This document shows positions 44,810 through 55,381 of a DNA stretch of 64,000 bases, one piece after another. The position numbers were made by a program, and so were the translations under genes. Origin of the DNA: Sphingomonas liriopis (GTDB lineage Bacteria > Pseudomonadota > Alphaproteobacteria > Sphingomonadales > Sphingomonadaceae); assembly GCF_024211255.1 (NCBI RefSeq), contig NZ_JAMLDY010000011.1:57833-121832 (forward strand), written 5' to 3'. How positions within the stretch are numbered: position 1 is the stretch's first letter; each line of letters starts with the position of its first letter. The notes below the pieces were generated by a model. The model searched no databases, was not told the DNA's origin, and worked only from the letters and a program-made list of their open reading frames with translations.

Positions 44810-45850
44810 GTGGCCAAATCGCCTGCTCCTCCCGCCGTACCGCTCTCCAATCGCGAGCGCCCCGCCGATCCCAAGCCGTTCGAAGCGACCAAGGAGCAGC
44901 TGCTCGACTTCTACAGGCACATGCTGCTGATCCGCCGATTCGAGGAAAAGGCGGGGCAGCTCTATGGTCTGGGCTTCATCGGCGGCTTCTGCCACCTCTA
45001 CATCGGCCAGGAAGCGGTCGCGGTCGGCCTGCAGTCGGCATTGGACGGCGACAAGGATTCGGTCATCACCGGCTATCGCGACCATGGCCACATGCTCGCC
45101 TACGGCATCGATCCCAAGGTCATCATGGCCGAGCTCACCGGGCGTGCCGCCGGCATCAGCCGCGGCAAGGGCGGCTCGATGCACATGTTCTCGACCGAAC
45201 ATAAGTTCTACGGCGGCCACGGCATCGTCGGCGCGCAGGTGTCGCTCGGCACCGGCCTCGCCTTCGGTCACAAGTACAGCAACGACGGCGGCGTGTGCCT
45301 CGCCTATTTCGGCGACGGCGCGGCCAACCAGGGCCAGGTGTACGAGAGCTTCAACATGGCCGAGCTGTGGAAGCTCCCGATCATCTTCGTGATCGAGAAC
45401 AACCAATATGCCATGGGAACGTCGGTCAACCGCGCCTCGGCGGAGGATCAGCTGTATCGCCGCGGCGAGAGCTTCCGCATTCCCGGCATCCAGGTCGACG
45501 GCATGGACGTGCTCGCCTGCCGCGGTGCCGCCGAGGAGGCGCTCGCCTGGGTCCGCGCCGGCAAGGGTCCGGTCATCCTCGAGATGAAGACCTATCGCTA
45601 TCGCGGCCATTCCATGTCCGACCCCGCCAAATACCGCAGCCGCGAGGAAGTGCAGGGGGTACGCGACAAGTCCGACCCCATCGAGCACGTCAAGAAGCTG
45701 CTGGAGGCCGAGGGCGTGACCGAGGCCGACCTCAAGACCATCGAACAGGACATCCGCAAGACCGTGAACGAAGCCGCCGATTTCGCCGAAAGCACGCCCG
45801 AGCCCGAGGAAACCGAGCTCTACACCGACGTGCTGGTGGAGTCCTACTGA
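44810..45850 (+). CDS. pdhA: Pyruvate dehydrogenase E1 component subunit alpha
   Basis: Thiamine-diphosphate subunit that decarboxylates pyruvate. 346 residues: [26 protein letters not shown], the HGHM region of [12 protein letters not shown], the TPP motif [20 protein letters not shown] to [12 protein letters not shown], and the phosphorylation-loop-like [18 protein letters not shown] start at 44810 with GAGGT upstream. Its stop overlaps the pdhB start (TGATG). Confidence 0.97.
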   Translation: MAKSPAPPAVPLSNRERPADPKPFEATKEQLLDFYRHMLLIRRFEEKAGQLYGLGFIGGFCHLYIGQEAVAVGLQSALDGDKDSVITGYRDHGHMLAYGIDPKVIMAELTGRAAGISRGKGGSMHMFSTEHKFYGGHGIVGAQVSLGTGLAFGHKYSNDGGVCLAYFGDGAANQGQVYESFNMAELWKLPIIFVIENNQYAMGTSVNRASAEDQLYRRGESFRIPGIQVDGMDVLACRGAAEEALAWVRAGKGPVILEMKTYRYRGHSMSDPAKYRSREEVQGVRDKSDPIEHVKKLLEAEGVTEADLKTIEQDIRKTVNEAADFAESTPEPEETELYTDVLVESY

Positions 45851-47277
45851 TGGCGATCGAGATCAAGATGCCCGCGCTGTCCCCCACGATGGAGGAGGGC
45901 ACGCTCGCCAAGTGGCTTGTGAAGGAAGGCGACACGGTCAAGTCCGGCGACATCATGGCCGAGATCGAGACCGACAAGGCGACGATGGAGTTCGAAGCCG
46001 TCGACGAAGGCACGATCGGCAAGATCGTCGTCGCCGAAGGCACAGACAATGTGAAGGTCGGCGCGGTCATCGCGACGCTGCTCGAGGATGGCGAGAGCGC
46101 CGACGCGGCGACGTCGGCAGGGGCTGGGACCAAGGACGACAGCCCCAAGGCCGATGCCAAGGCGGACGAGAAGAAGCCGGCCGATAAGGTCGAGGACTCG
46201 GCTCACCCGTCGCAGGAAAAGGTCGAGACCGGCGCGCGCCAGCTGTTCGAGGCGGCGAAGAACGACGGCGTTCAGGACCCCGCGATCCCCGAAGGCACCG
46301 AGATGGTGAAGACCACCGTCCGCGAAGCGCTGCGCGACGCGATGGCGGAGGAGATGCGTAAGGACGGCCGCGTCTTCGTGATGGGCGAGGAGGTTGCCCA
46401 GTATCAGGGCGCCTACAAGGTCACGCAGAGCCTCCTCGAGGAGTTCGGCGATCGCCGCGTCATCGACACGCCGATCACCGAATACGGTTTCGCCGGCGTC
46501 GGCACCGGCGCGGCGATGGGTGGCCTGAAGCCGATCATCGAATTCATGACGTTCAACTTCGCCATGCAGGCGATCGACCACATCATCAATTCGGCGGCCA
46601 AGACCAATTACATGTCCGGCGGCCAGATGCGCTGCCCGATCGTCTTCCGCGGCCCCAACGGCGCGGCGAGCCGCGTCGGCGCGCAGCACAGCCAGAATTA
46701 CGGTCCCTGGTATGCGAGCGTCCCCGGCCTGATCGTCATCGCGCCCTACGACGCGGCCGACGCCAAGGGCCTGCTGAAGGCGGCGATCCGCTCGGAAGAC
46801 CCCGTCGTCTTCCTCGAGAACGAGCTGATGTACGGCCGCTCGTTCGACGTCCCCAAGCTCGACGATTACGTCCTGCCGATCGGCAAGGCGCGGATCATGC
46901 GCGAGGGCAGCCACGTCACGCTGGTCAGCTATTCGATCGGCGTCGGCCTCGCGCTCGAAGCCGCCGAGACGCTGGCGGGCGAGGGTATCGAGGCGGAGGT
47001 GATCGACCTCAGGACGCTGCGCCCGCTCGACAAGCAGACGGTGCTCAAGAGCCTTGCCAAGACCAACCGCCTCGTCGTGGTCGAGGAAGGCTGGCCGACC
47101 TGCTCGATCGCGAGCGAGATCACCGCGATCGTGATGGAGGAGGGCTTCGACGACCTCGACGCGCCGGTACTGCGCGTTACCAACGAGGACGTGCCGCTGC
47201 CCTATGCGGCGAACCTCGAGAAGAAGGCGCTGATCGACGCCAAAAAGATCGTTGCCACGGTCAAGAAGATCATCTGA
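45850..47277 (+). CDS. pdhB: Pyruvate dehydrogenase E1 subunit beta with N-terminal lipoyl domain
   Basis: 475 residues. Residues 1-80 are a biotinyl/lipoyl domain with the lipoylated lysine K43 in ETDKATMEF; residues about 85-140 are a charged flexible linker ([14 protein letters not shown]); the rest is the E1-beta transketolase-like domain ([62 protein letters not shown]). A lipoyl domain on E1-beta is typical of alphaproteobacteria. The E2 and E3 genes are not adjacent, so pdhA-pdhB stand alone here. Confidence 0.97.
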   Translation: MAIEIKMPALSPTMEEGTLAKWLVKEGDTVKSGDIMAEIETDKATMEFEAVDEGTIGKIVVAEGTDNVKVGAVIATLLEDGESADAATSAGAGTKDDSPKADAKADEKKPADKVEDSAHPSQEKVETGARQLFEAAKNDGVQDPAIPEGTEMVKTTVREALRDAMAEEMRKDGRVFVMGEEVAQYQGAYKVTQSLLEEFGDRRVIDTPITEYGFAGVGTGAAMGGLKPIIEFMTFNFAMQAIDHIINSAAKTNYMSGGQMRCPIVFRGPNGAASRVGAQHSQNYGPWYASVPGLIVIAPYDAADAKGLLKAAIRSEDPVVFLENELMYGRSFDVPKLDDYVLPIGKARIMREGSHVTLVSYSIGVGLALEAAETLAGEGIEAEVIDLRTLRPLDKQTVLKSLAKTNRLVVVEEGWPTCSIASEITAIVMEEGFDDLDAPVLRVTNEDVPLPYAANLEKKALIDAKKIVATVKKII

Positions 47278-47285
47278 TCGACCGG

Positions 47286-47310
47286 GGGGCGGCGGCATCC
47301 CCGTCGCCCC
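47286..47310 (+). terminator. Possible terminator after pdhB
   Basis: Stem GGGGCGGCGG / CCGTCGCCCC (one mismatch) with a five-base loop, eight bases after the pdhB stop. No strong T-run follows. Confidence 0.4.
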
Positions 47311-47398
47311 TGTATTGCGCCTCGCTACTCGTAGCGGTTTCGCGCGAACACGCCCCCGCCGGCTTGCGTATCGCGGCGTGGCGGGGCAGCGGGATCGG

Positions 47399-48040
47399 AT
47401 GACCGATCCGCTTCCCTCCGACCGGCAACTCGCGATCGGCTATGCGCCGGCAAGCGTTCGTGCGGGATTCGCCGCCATGCTCGCGCTCGACGCGCGGCTC
47501 GCCGGGATCGTGCGGACGACGCGCGAGCCGCTGGTCGGGCAGATGCGGCTGACCTGGTGGCACGACGCGCTCGTGCGGCTCGACATCGCGCCCGCGCCCG
47601 CCGAACCTGTGTTGCGCGACCTGCAGGCCGCGGCGCTGCCCCACGGCGTCACCGGTGCCGACCTCGCGACCCTGGTCGAAGGGTGGGAGGTGCTGCTCGA
47701 TCCGCTCGATGCCGACGGGCTCGCCAGCCACGCCGAGCGGCGCGGGGCGCGACTGTTCCGCCTCGTTGCGCGCCTGATGGACGGCGATGCGGATGGCGTG
47801 TCGGCGGCGGGGCGGGGGTGGGCGCTCGCCGATCTGGCGCTGCATGTCAGCGCGCCTAGGATCGCCGATATCGCGATGTCGCAGGCGAGGGAAGCATTCG
47901 CGACCGGCTTTGCCAAGACGTGGCCGCGGTCGATCCGGCCACTGGGCGCGCTCGCCCTGTTCCAGTTGTTGCGGATCGACGGGACGACGCCCGTCCACGA
48001 CTTCGCCCGGATGACGCGGTTCCAGATCGCCGGTCGCTGA
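47399..48040 (+). CDS. Squalene/phytoene synthase-like protein
   Basis: 213 residues with a squalene/phytoene synthase-type helical fold: SVRAGFAAMLALDARLAGIVRTTREPLVGQMRLTWWHDAL, and SAARGARLFRLVARLM-type helices. The paired aspartate-rich motifs needed for prenyl transfer are not evident, so it is nearer the NDUFAF6-like group than a true carotenoid or squalene synthase. Function unknown. ATG 47399; the upstream open frame lies in the pdhB terminator region. Confidence 0.75.
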   Translation: MTDPLPSDRQLAIGYAPASVRAGFAAMLALDARLAGIVRTTREPLVGQMRLTWWHDALVRLDIAPAPAEPVLRDLQAAALPHGVTGADLATLVEGWEVLLDPLDADGLASHAERRGARLFRLVARLMDGDADGVSAAGRGWALADLALHVSAPRIADIAMSQAREAFATGFAKTWPRSIRPLGALALFQLLRIDGTTPVHDFARMTRFQIAGR

Positions 48041-48102
48041 ACTCTTGCGCGGGGCCGGATTGCTGATAGCCTCGACTGCCGGATAGTCGGGGGACGCGGA
48101 TC

Positions 48103-48573
48103 ATGTGGCGATACTGGGCGGGCGGCGGTGCGATCCTGGCGACGGCCGGCGCGGGCTGGATGCTGCTCCACGGCGGCGAGGCGCGGTCGGTGCCGATCCT
48201 TCCCGCACAGCCGCAGGCGGTAGCGTCTGGCGAGGCTCTGTCAGCCGATCCGCAGGTCCCCGAAGCCACCGCCGCGACGCGCGAGGAAAAGCGCTTCAAC
48301 CGCTACGACAAGGACCGCGACGGCAAGGTCACGCGCGACGAATATCTCGCCGCACGACGCAAGGCGTTCGCCAAGCTCGACACCAACGGCGACGGCCGCC
48401 TCGACTTCGACGAATGGGCGATCCGGGCGACGACCAAGTTCGCCACCGCCGACCGCGACAAATCCGGCGCGATGAACGCCACCGAATTCGCCACCACCGC
48501 GGTCAAACGCAAGGCGCCCTCACGCGCCAAATGCCCGCCGGCGCAGCAGGCGGCATCGGCCGAGGACAGCTGA
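48103..48573 (+). CDS. EF-hand domain protein, exported or anchored
   Basis: 156 residues. N-terminal hydrophobic segment (YWAGGGAILATAGAGWMLL), a linker, then three EF-hand-like loops: DKDRDGKVTRDE, DTNGDGRLDFDE and ADRDKSGAMNATE. The first two have the full calcium-ligand pattern, the third is close. Probably a periplasmic calcium-binding protein. GGGGA lies upstream of the ATG. Converges with trmFO. Confidence 0.85.
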   Translation: MWRYWAGGGAILATAGAGWMLLHGGEARSVPILPAQPQAVASGEALSADPQVPEATAATREEKRFNRYDKDRDGKVTRDEYLAARRKAFAKLDTNGDGRLDFDEWAIRATTKFATADRDKSGAMNATEFATTAVKRKAPSRAKCPPAQQAASAEDS

Positions 48574-48579
48574 CGCTGC

Positions 48580-49917
48580 TTATCCTTCGACGGGCTCAGG
48601 TGCAGCAACCGGCGTACGCCATTGCGCGAACGCCGCGCGGCCGCGGTCGGTGTACATCCGCTTGCGATCGGCCTTCTTGGTCCGGCCCGGGATCGGCGGC
48701 ATCAGCCCGAAATTGACGTTCATCGGCTGGTACGTCGCCGCCTCCGCGCCGCCGGTGATATGGCCGAGCAGCGCGCCCAGGGCCGTCTCGATCGGCGGCG
48801 GCGCCAGCGTCTCCCCGCGCAGTTCCGCCGCGGCGAAGCGCCCGGCGAGCAGCCCGATCGCGGCGCTCTCGATATAGCCCTCGCATCCCGTGATCTGCCC
48901 GGCGAAGCGCAAATTGGGCCGGCTCTTCAACCGCAACGTCGGGTCGAGCAGTTCGGGCGAACGGATGAAGGTGTTGCGATGTAGCCCGCCCAGCCGCGCG
49001 AAATCGGCGTTCTGCAGGCCCGGGATGGTGCGGAACAGCCGCACCTGCTCGGCATGTTTCAGCTTGGTCTGGAACCCGACGATGTTCCACAGCGTGCCCT
49101 GCGCATTGTCCTGGCGCAGCTGCACCACCGCATAGGGCCAGCGCCCGGTACGCGGGTCGTCGAGCCCGACCGGCTTCATCGGGCCGTAGCGCAGCGTGTC
49201 GACCCCGCGCTCCGCCATCACCTCGATCGGCATGCACCCCTCGAAATAGGGCGTGTCCTGTTCCCAGTCCTTGAACGGCGTCTTTTCCCCGGCGATCAGC
49301 CCGGCGTGGAAGGCGAGATACTCGTCCTTCGTCATCGGGCAGTTGATGTAGTCGGCCTCGCCCTTGTCCCAGCGCGACGCCTTCCACGCCACGTCCATGT
49401 CGATCGTATCGGCATGGACGATCGGCGCGAGCGCGTCGAAGAAGGCGAGCGCCTCCTTGCCCGTCGCGCCGCCGATCGCCTCGGCCAGCGCCGCAGCGGT
49501 CAGCGGCCCGGTAGCGAGGATCGCCGGCCCCTCCGGCAGGGCGTCCACCCGTTCGCGCACCAGCGTGACGTTGGGATGATCGGCGAGCGCCGCGGTGACC
49601 CCCGCCGAATAGCCGTCGCGATCCACCGCCAGCGCCGACCCCGCCGGCACGCGATGCGCATCCGCCTGGGCCATGATAAGCGATCCCAGCGCACGCATCT
49701 CCTGATGCAACAGCCCGACCGCATTCGATTCGGCATCGTCCGAGCGGAAGCTGTTCGAACAGACGAGCTCGGCGAGGTGATCGGTCTGGTGCGCGGGCGT
49801 GCGCTCGCCCGAACCGCGCATCTCCGACAGACGGACGCGCAATCCCGCCTCGGCAAGCTGCCACGCCGCTTCCGATCCGGCGAGGCCGCCGCCGACGATA
49901 TGGATGTCATGAATCAT
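48580..49917 (-). CDS. trmFO: tRNA (uracil-54-C5)-methyltransferase, folate/FAD-dependent
   Basis: Makes ribothymidine at position 54 of tRNA using methylenetetrahydrofolate and FADH2. 445 residues: FAD motif [49 protein letters not shown], and the C-terminal [19 protein letters not shown] and [11 protein letters not shown]. The last residues (APEPVEG and stop) are encoded by a family C repeat unit that has run into the gene. ATG 49917; other in-frame codons upstream add a non-conserved arginine-rich extension. Divergent from the DUF488 gene. Confidence 0.95.
   Translation of the reverse strand: MIHDIHIVGGGLAGSEAAWQLAEAGLRVRLSEMRGSGERTPAHQTDHLAELVCSNSFRSDDAESNAVGLLHQEMRALGSLIMAQADAHRVPAGSALAVDRDGYSAGVTAALADHPNVTLVRERVDALPEGPAILATGPLTAAALAEAIGGATGKEALAFFDALAPIVHADTIDMDVAWKASRWDKGEADYINCPMTKDEYLAFHAGLIAGEKTPFKDWEQDTPYFEGCMPIEVMAERGVDTLRYGPMKPVGLDDPRTGRWPYAVVQLRQDNAQGTLWNIVGFQTKLKHAEQVRLFRTIPGLQNADFARLGGLHRNTFIRSPELLDPTLRLKSRPNLRFAGQITGCEGYIESAAIGLLAGRFAAAELRGETLAPPPIETALGALLGHITGGAEAATYQPMNVNFGLMPPIPGRTKKADRKRMYTDRGRAAFAQWRTPVAAPEPVEG
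48590..48606. repeat. Family C unit inside the 3' end of trmFO
   Basis: CCTTCGACGGGCTCAGG matches the family C unit CCTTCGACAGGCTCAGG with one difference and supplies the last codons of trmFO. Confidence 0.7.
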
Positions 49918-49984
49918 GCCACGCGCATTAGGCTCCGCGGACGCGGCGGGCAACGCACCGCGGCCCCGGTGCGTTCGGGTTGCC

Positions 49985-50419
49985 ATGACCACGATCTACA
50001 CCATCGGCTATGAGGCCACGACGATGGCCGATTTCCTCGCTGCGCTGACGAAGGCCGGCGTACGGCGCGTCATCGATGTACGCGCCTTGCCCTTGTCGCG
50101 CCGCCCGGGCTTTTCCAAATCGTCGCTCGCCGCCAGCCTGAAGGAGGCGGGGATCGATTACGTCCACCTGAAAGCGCTCGGTACCCCCAAACGTGGACGC
50201 GATGCCGCCAAGAAGGGCGACGTCGCGACGCTGGAGGCGGTCTACGACGAGCAACTGGAACTGCCGGAGGCGCAGGCGGCCGCCGCGATCATGCTCGGCC
50301 TTGCCGCCGAGATGCCGAGCGCCTTGCTCTGCTACGAACGCGATCCGCAGCATTGCCACCGCACGCTGTTGCTCGACGCGGTGGGCGAGGGGGCGACGGT
50401 GGTCGATCTGTACACCTGA
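49985..50419 (+). CDS. DUF488 family protein
   Basis: 144 residues. Family markers: [54 protein letters not shown], and the CxxxxxxCHR motif [19 protein letters not shown]488 proteins are small cytoplasmic proteins of unknown function. Divergent from trmFO by about 70 bases. Confidence 0.9.
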   Translation: MTTIYTIGYEATTMADFLAALTKAGVRRVIDVRALPLSRRPGFSKSSLAASLKEAGIDYVHLKALGTPKRGRDAAKKGDVATLEAVYDEQLELPEAQAAAAIMLGLAAEMPSALLCYERDPQHCHRTLLLDAVGEGATVVDLYT

Positions 50420-50429
50420 ACACCCTCCA

Positions 50430-50496
50430 CCGTTCGCCCTAAGCATGTCGAAGGGCAGGTGGGTCCCAGGTGCTTCGACAGGCTCAGCACGAACGG
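50430..50496. repeat. Family C inverted repeat, copy 3
   Basis: CCGTTCGCCCTAAGCATGTC on the left and GCTTCGACAGGCTCAGCACG on the right, imperfect arms, between the convergent DUF488 and antiporter genes. Confidence 0.75.
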
Positions 50497-50518
50497 GTCG
50501 TGATGGGCTCTCCGGTCT

Positions 50519-52297
50519 CTACAACGCCTCGCCCAGACGCCGCACCCGCCGGATGCGCGGATCGCGATCCATCTCCGCCTCGGCGCGGATCGACTGGCGC
50601 AGTTCGTCGCGCTTCTCGTGAATCGAGGCGATCACCGGCCCCATCGCGACGCCCAGATCGACCAGCACCGCTTCCGACAGTTGCAGCGAGCTTTCCAGCG
50701 TCTCGGGCACCGCATCGGTCACCCCGGCGCGGTACAGCTCTGCGGCATGACGCGGATCGCGGGCGCGCGCGATGATCGGCAGGTCGGGCGCCAGCGCGCG
50801 CATCCGCCGCGCGAGGCGCACGGTCAGCACCGGATCGTCCATCGTCAGGATCAGCGCGCGGGCCCGCGCGAGGTCGAGCCGGTCGACCAGCTCGGCGCGC
50901 GCGATATCGCCGAACAGCAGCGGGTAGCCCGCCGCACGCGCCTCGGTGACGGTATCGATGTCCGCCTCGACCGCGATATAACGCTGGCCGTGGACGGCGA
51001 GCAGGTCGGCGACCATCCGCCCGACGCGGCCGAAGCCGATCACCACCGCGCCCGGGCCTTCGCCGGTGTCGTCGATCGGCAGGTCGTCGCCGGGACGGCC
51101 CCGTTCGATCCCGCGCGACAGCAATTGCCCGCTCTTGGCGAGCAGCGGCGTGATCGTCAGCCCGATCGCGGTCACCGTCTGCCAGAAGGCGGCGGTCGAC
51201 GGCAGGATCAGCTGCGCCTGCGCCGCGGTCGCCAGCACGATCAGCGTCGTCTCCGACGGGCTGCCCATCAGCAGCCCCGTCTCCGCCGCGATGCCGCGCC
51301 CGGTCTGCGCGACGCGCAGCAGGAGGTAGGTGACGATCGCCTTCACCCCGACCACCGCGACCACCGCGGCGAGCAGCGACGGCCAGTTGGCGAGTACCTC
51401 GGCGAGGTCGACGCTCATCCCCACGGTGATGAGGAATACGCCGAGCGCCAGCCCTTTGAAGGGCGCGGTCATCACCTCGACCTCGCTGTGATATTCCGTC
51501 TCGGCGATCAGCAGCCCGGCGAGCAGCGCGCCGACGATCGGCGACAGCCCGGCGGCGGTGGTCGCGACGCTGGCGACGATGACGACGAGCAGCGAGGCGG
51601 CAAGGAATAGCTCGGGGCTTTTGGTCCGCGCCGCCTGCGCGAACAGGCGCGGCAGCACCAGCCGCCCGCCCAGATACATGACGACGACCGTTGCGCCCCC
51701 GCGCAGCGCGACGCCGGCGATGCCGACCCAGCCCTCATCGGAGGCGGTCGGCGCCATCGCGCCCAGCGCGAAGATGATCGGCACCAGCGCCAGATCCTCG
51801 AACAGCAGCATCGCGAACGCGCTGCGCCCCACCGGACTCGTCGTCCCGACCAGCGGCAGCACCAATGCGGTCGACGACAGCGCGAGCGCCAGACCGAGCC
51901 CCGCCGCCCCCGCCCAATCCTGTCCCAGCATGTGCACCGCCACCGCGATCAGCACCGCCGATCCGATCAGCTCGGCCGGTCCCGTGCCGAACACCTGCGC
52001 GCGCATCGCCCACAGCCGCCGGAACGACAGTTCGAGCCCGATCGAGAACAGCAGCAGCACGATGCCGAATTCGGCGAACGGCTCGATCGAATGCGGATCG
52101 GATATGGTGAAATAATAGAGCCACGGCGCCTGCGCGGTCAGCATGCCGAGCCCCTTGGGGCCGACCAGCATGCCGACTAGGATGAACCCGATCACCGGAC
52201 TGACCCGAAAGCGCGCGAAGGCGGGGATCACCAGCCCCGCCGCCCCCAGGATTACCAGCGCATCGCTGAAGCCCGCATTGTCCAGTCCGATCGCCAT
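50519..52297 (-). CDS. CPA2 family cation:proton antiporter with TrkA-N domain
   Basis: 592 residues. About twelve hydrophobic segments with family markers GFILVGMLVGP, FAEFGIVLLLFSIGLELSFRRLW, LALSSTALVLPLV and FLITVGMSVDLAEV, followed by a cytosolic RCK_N domain (VVIGFGRVGRMVADLLAVHG) and a charged C-terminal tail (SIHEKRDELRQSIRAEAEMDRD). KefB/RosB-like potassium or sodium exchanger, presumably nucleotide-regulated. It is a second member of the family truncated at the left edge of the window, but is not a close duplicate: the RCK motif differs and the tail is longer. Confidence 0.92.
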   Translation of the reverse strand: MAIGLDNAGFSDALVILGAAGLVIPAFARFRVSPVIGFILVGMLVGPKGLGMLTAQAPWLYYFTISDPHSIEPFAEFGIVLLLFSIGLELSFRRLWAMRAQVFGTGPAELIGSAVLIAVAVHMLGQDWAGAAGLGLALALSSTALVLPLVGTTSPVGRSAFAMLLFEDLALVPIIFALGAMAPTASDEGWVGIAGVALRGGATVVVMYLGGRLVLPRLFAQAARTKSPELFLAASLLVVIVASVATTAAGLSPIVGALLAGLLIAETEYHSEVEVMTAPFKGLALGVFLITVGMSVDLAEVLANWPSLLAAVVAVVGVKAIVTYLLLRVAQTGRGIAAETGLLMGSPSETTLIVLATAAQAQLILPSTAAFWQTVTAIGLTITPLLAKSGQLLSRGIERGRPGDDLPIDDTGEGPGAVVIGFGRVGRMVADLLAVHGQRYIAVEADIDTVTEARAAGYPLLFGDIARAELVDRLDLARARALILTMDDPVLTVRLARRMRALAPDLPIIARARDPRHAAELYRAGVTDAVPETLESSLQLSEAVLVDLGVAMGPVIASIHEKRDELRQSIRAEAEMDRDPRIRRVRRLGEAL

Positions 52298-52403
52298 GAG
52301 CGGACTGTAGGGAAGGGGCGGGAAATGTCAGCCCACGATCGCCGAAAGGGATGCCGGGCGGTGTCATGCGTCGTCGGAAGGTCGAATCTCTCCCAATTCC
52401 TCC

Positions 52404-52509
52404 GTCACCCCGGACTTGTTCCGGGGTCCACCGGGCCACGGGCGCACGGTTTCCCCTCAAGCCGCCGCGCCTCGCCGCAGAGTGGACCCCGGAACAAGTC
52501 CGGGGTGAC
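52404..52509. repeat. Paired palindromic repeat, family A copy 5
   Basis: Arms GTCACCCCGGACTTGTTCCG and the complement, separated by about 50 bases. It fills most of the 250-base gap between the antiporter start and the end of the acyl-CoA ligase gene; the remaining flanks show nothing else. Confidence 0.88.
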
Positions 52510-52550
52510 GAAGGATGTTGGCAAGTCGAAGCCCCACATCACTCCGCGCC

Positions 52551-54140
<1,590 letters not shown>

Positions 54141-54256
54141 CGTGTCATCCCTCCGCGCATCCGGCGTCGCATCCGCGCCGTTCGAACGACCATAATGCCC
54201 GGCCGTATCGGTGCAATGCCGATTGCGTGACGAAGTTTGGCCGATGCCCGTCGGGA

Positions 54257-54739
54257 TCAGGGCAAGGTCACCTCCAGCGTACCGTCGTGGAAGCTGGTGC
54301 TGCCGAAGCTCGCCACGCCGACGCACGTGTCCCACGGGCCGACGATCTTGATCCCCAGCGCATCGAACAGCGTCTTGAACGCCTTCAACGCGCCCGCATT
54401 GTGCGTCTGCCGGTTGATGACCCGCATGCAGCGCATCAGGACCGTCCCCACCGCGTCGGGCGACAGCGCATACAGCGTCTTCAGCCATTCGGTGTTCGTT
54501 GCCGCGACCATCTGCGCGCAAGACGCGGCGATCGCCTTGAAGGCGTCCGCATCGACCTTCGTCTCGGCGGCGTCGAGGAAGCCGTTGAGGTCTTCGAGAA
54601 ACGGCTGCGCCTGCTGGGCGCCGGTGAGAATTTCGGGCAGCTCCTTGTTCCAGTAATTGTCGACCATCGCGCCCAGCTGCTGGGGCATTTCGAGTTTCTT
54701 GAAGCCCTGCATCATCTTGGATTTGAACGGATAGATCAT
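54257..54739 (-). CDS. 160-residue protein of unknown function
   Basis: Helical, no signal peptide: MIYPFKSKMMQGFKKLEM, VDNYWNKELPEILTGAQQAQPFLEDLNGFLD, VINRQTHNAGALKAFKTLFDALGIKIVGPWDTC. I do not recognise a family. AAGGGAG precedes the ATG at a normal distance. It lies 116 bases upstream of the acyl-CoA ligase on the same strand, so a lipid-related or phasin-like role is conceivable but not shown. Confidence 0.65.
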   Translation of the reverse strand: MIYPFKSKMMQGFKKLEMPQQLGAMVDNYWNKELPEILTGAQQAQPFLEDLNGFLDAAETKVDADAFKAIAASCAQMVAATNTEWLKTLYALSPDAVGTVLMRCMRVINRQTHNAGALKAFKTLFDALGIKIVGPWDTCVGVASFGSTSFHDGTLEVTLP

Positions 54740-55381
54740 TGGGCGGCACTCCCTTGGCGGGTCACGCCGGCGCGAGGAACGCGCACGACGGTGCGTTGCT
54801 GCCGCAGCGCGAGGCGCTGCCCAAGCGCAGTTAGGTCCGAAACGACGATGATGCGCGGGAGAACGCCGCCCCGCCCCGCCGTCATCCCCGCGCAGGCGGG
54901 GATCCATAATTACGCCGCCCGGAGAAGAACCGAACCGTCAGCGAGTATGGATTCCCGCCTGCGCGGGAATGACGAAAAAGGGGTGGTGGTGCGCGCCATT
55001 CCCTGCGCCTGTCGAAGCACGGTGAGTCTCGGCTCCCCTTCGACAGCCACGCCCCATCCCACCGTTCGTGCTGAGCTTGTCGAAGTACGATGAGTCTCAC
55101 CTGCCCTTCGACAGGCTCAGGGCGAACGGGGAGGGGGATGGACAGACCTTCAACAGAGGAGGCGATCCAAATAAAGAGAATAGTTCACACGGAGGCGCGG
55201 AGGACGCAGAGGTGTATCGCGCGCGGCAGCGTGGCCCTGCCGTCTCTGAAAAGAGAGGGAGAACCGCTGGCGCGGCAAGCTCACCACCTCTGCGTCCTCC
55301 GCGCCTCCGCGTGAACACATCTTCTTTAGAACGCCCGTAAGCATCGACCGACGATCCGCCTAGAAGCGGCGTCGAAACCAC
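54740..55381. repeat. Gene-free gap made of stacked repeats (families B, C, F)
   Basis: About 640 bases without a gene. Family B pair at 54881-54973; degenerate family C units at about 55003-55131 (three to four copies, including CCTTCGACAGGCTCAGGGCG); then a long inverted repeat of family F at 55183-55316 with arms GGAGGCGCGGAGGACGCAGA and its complement. Short open frames here are only translations of repeats. Confidence 0.85.
55183..55316. repeat. Long inverted repeat, family F
   Basis: Arms read GTTCACACGGAGGCGCGGAG (then GACGCAGAGGTG) on the left and the near-perfect complement on the right (CACCTCTGCGTC then CTCCGCGCCTCCGCGTGAAC), separated by about 70 bases. Confidence 0.8.

Noticed and set aside
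54740..55381. Short open frames in the repeat-rich gap
   Set aside because: They translate repeat arms (for example MDPRLRGDD from family B) and have no ribosome binding site or homology.
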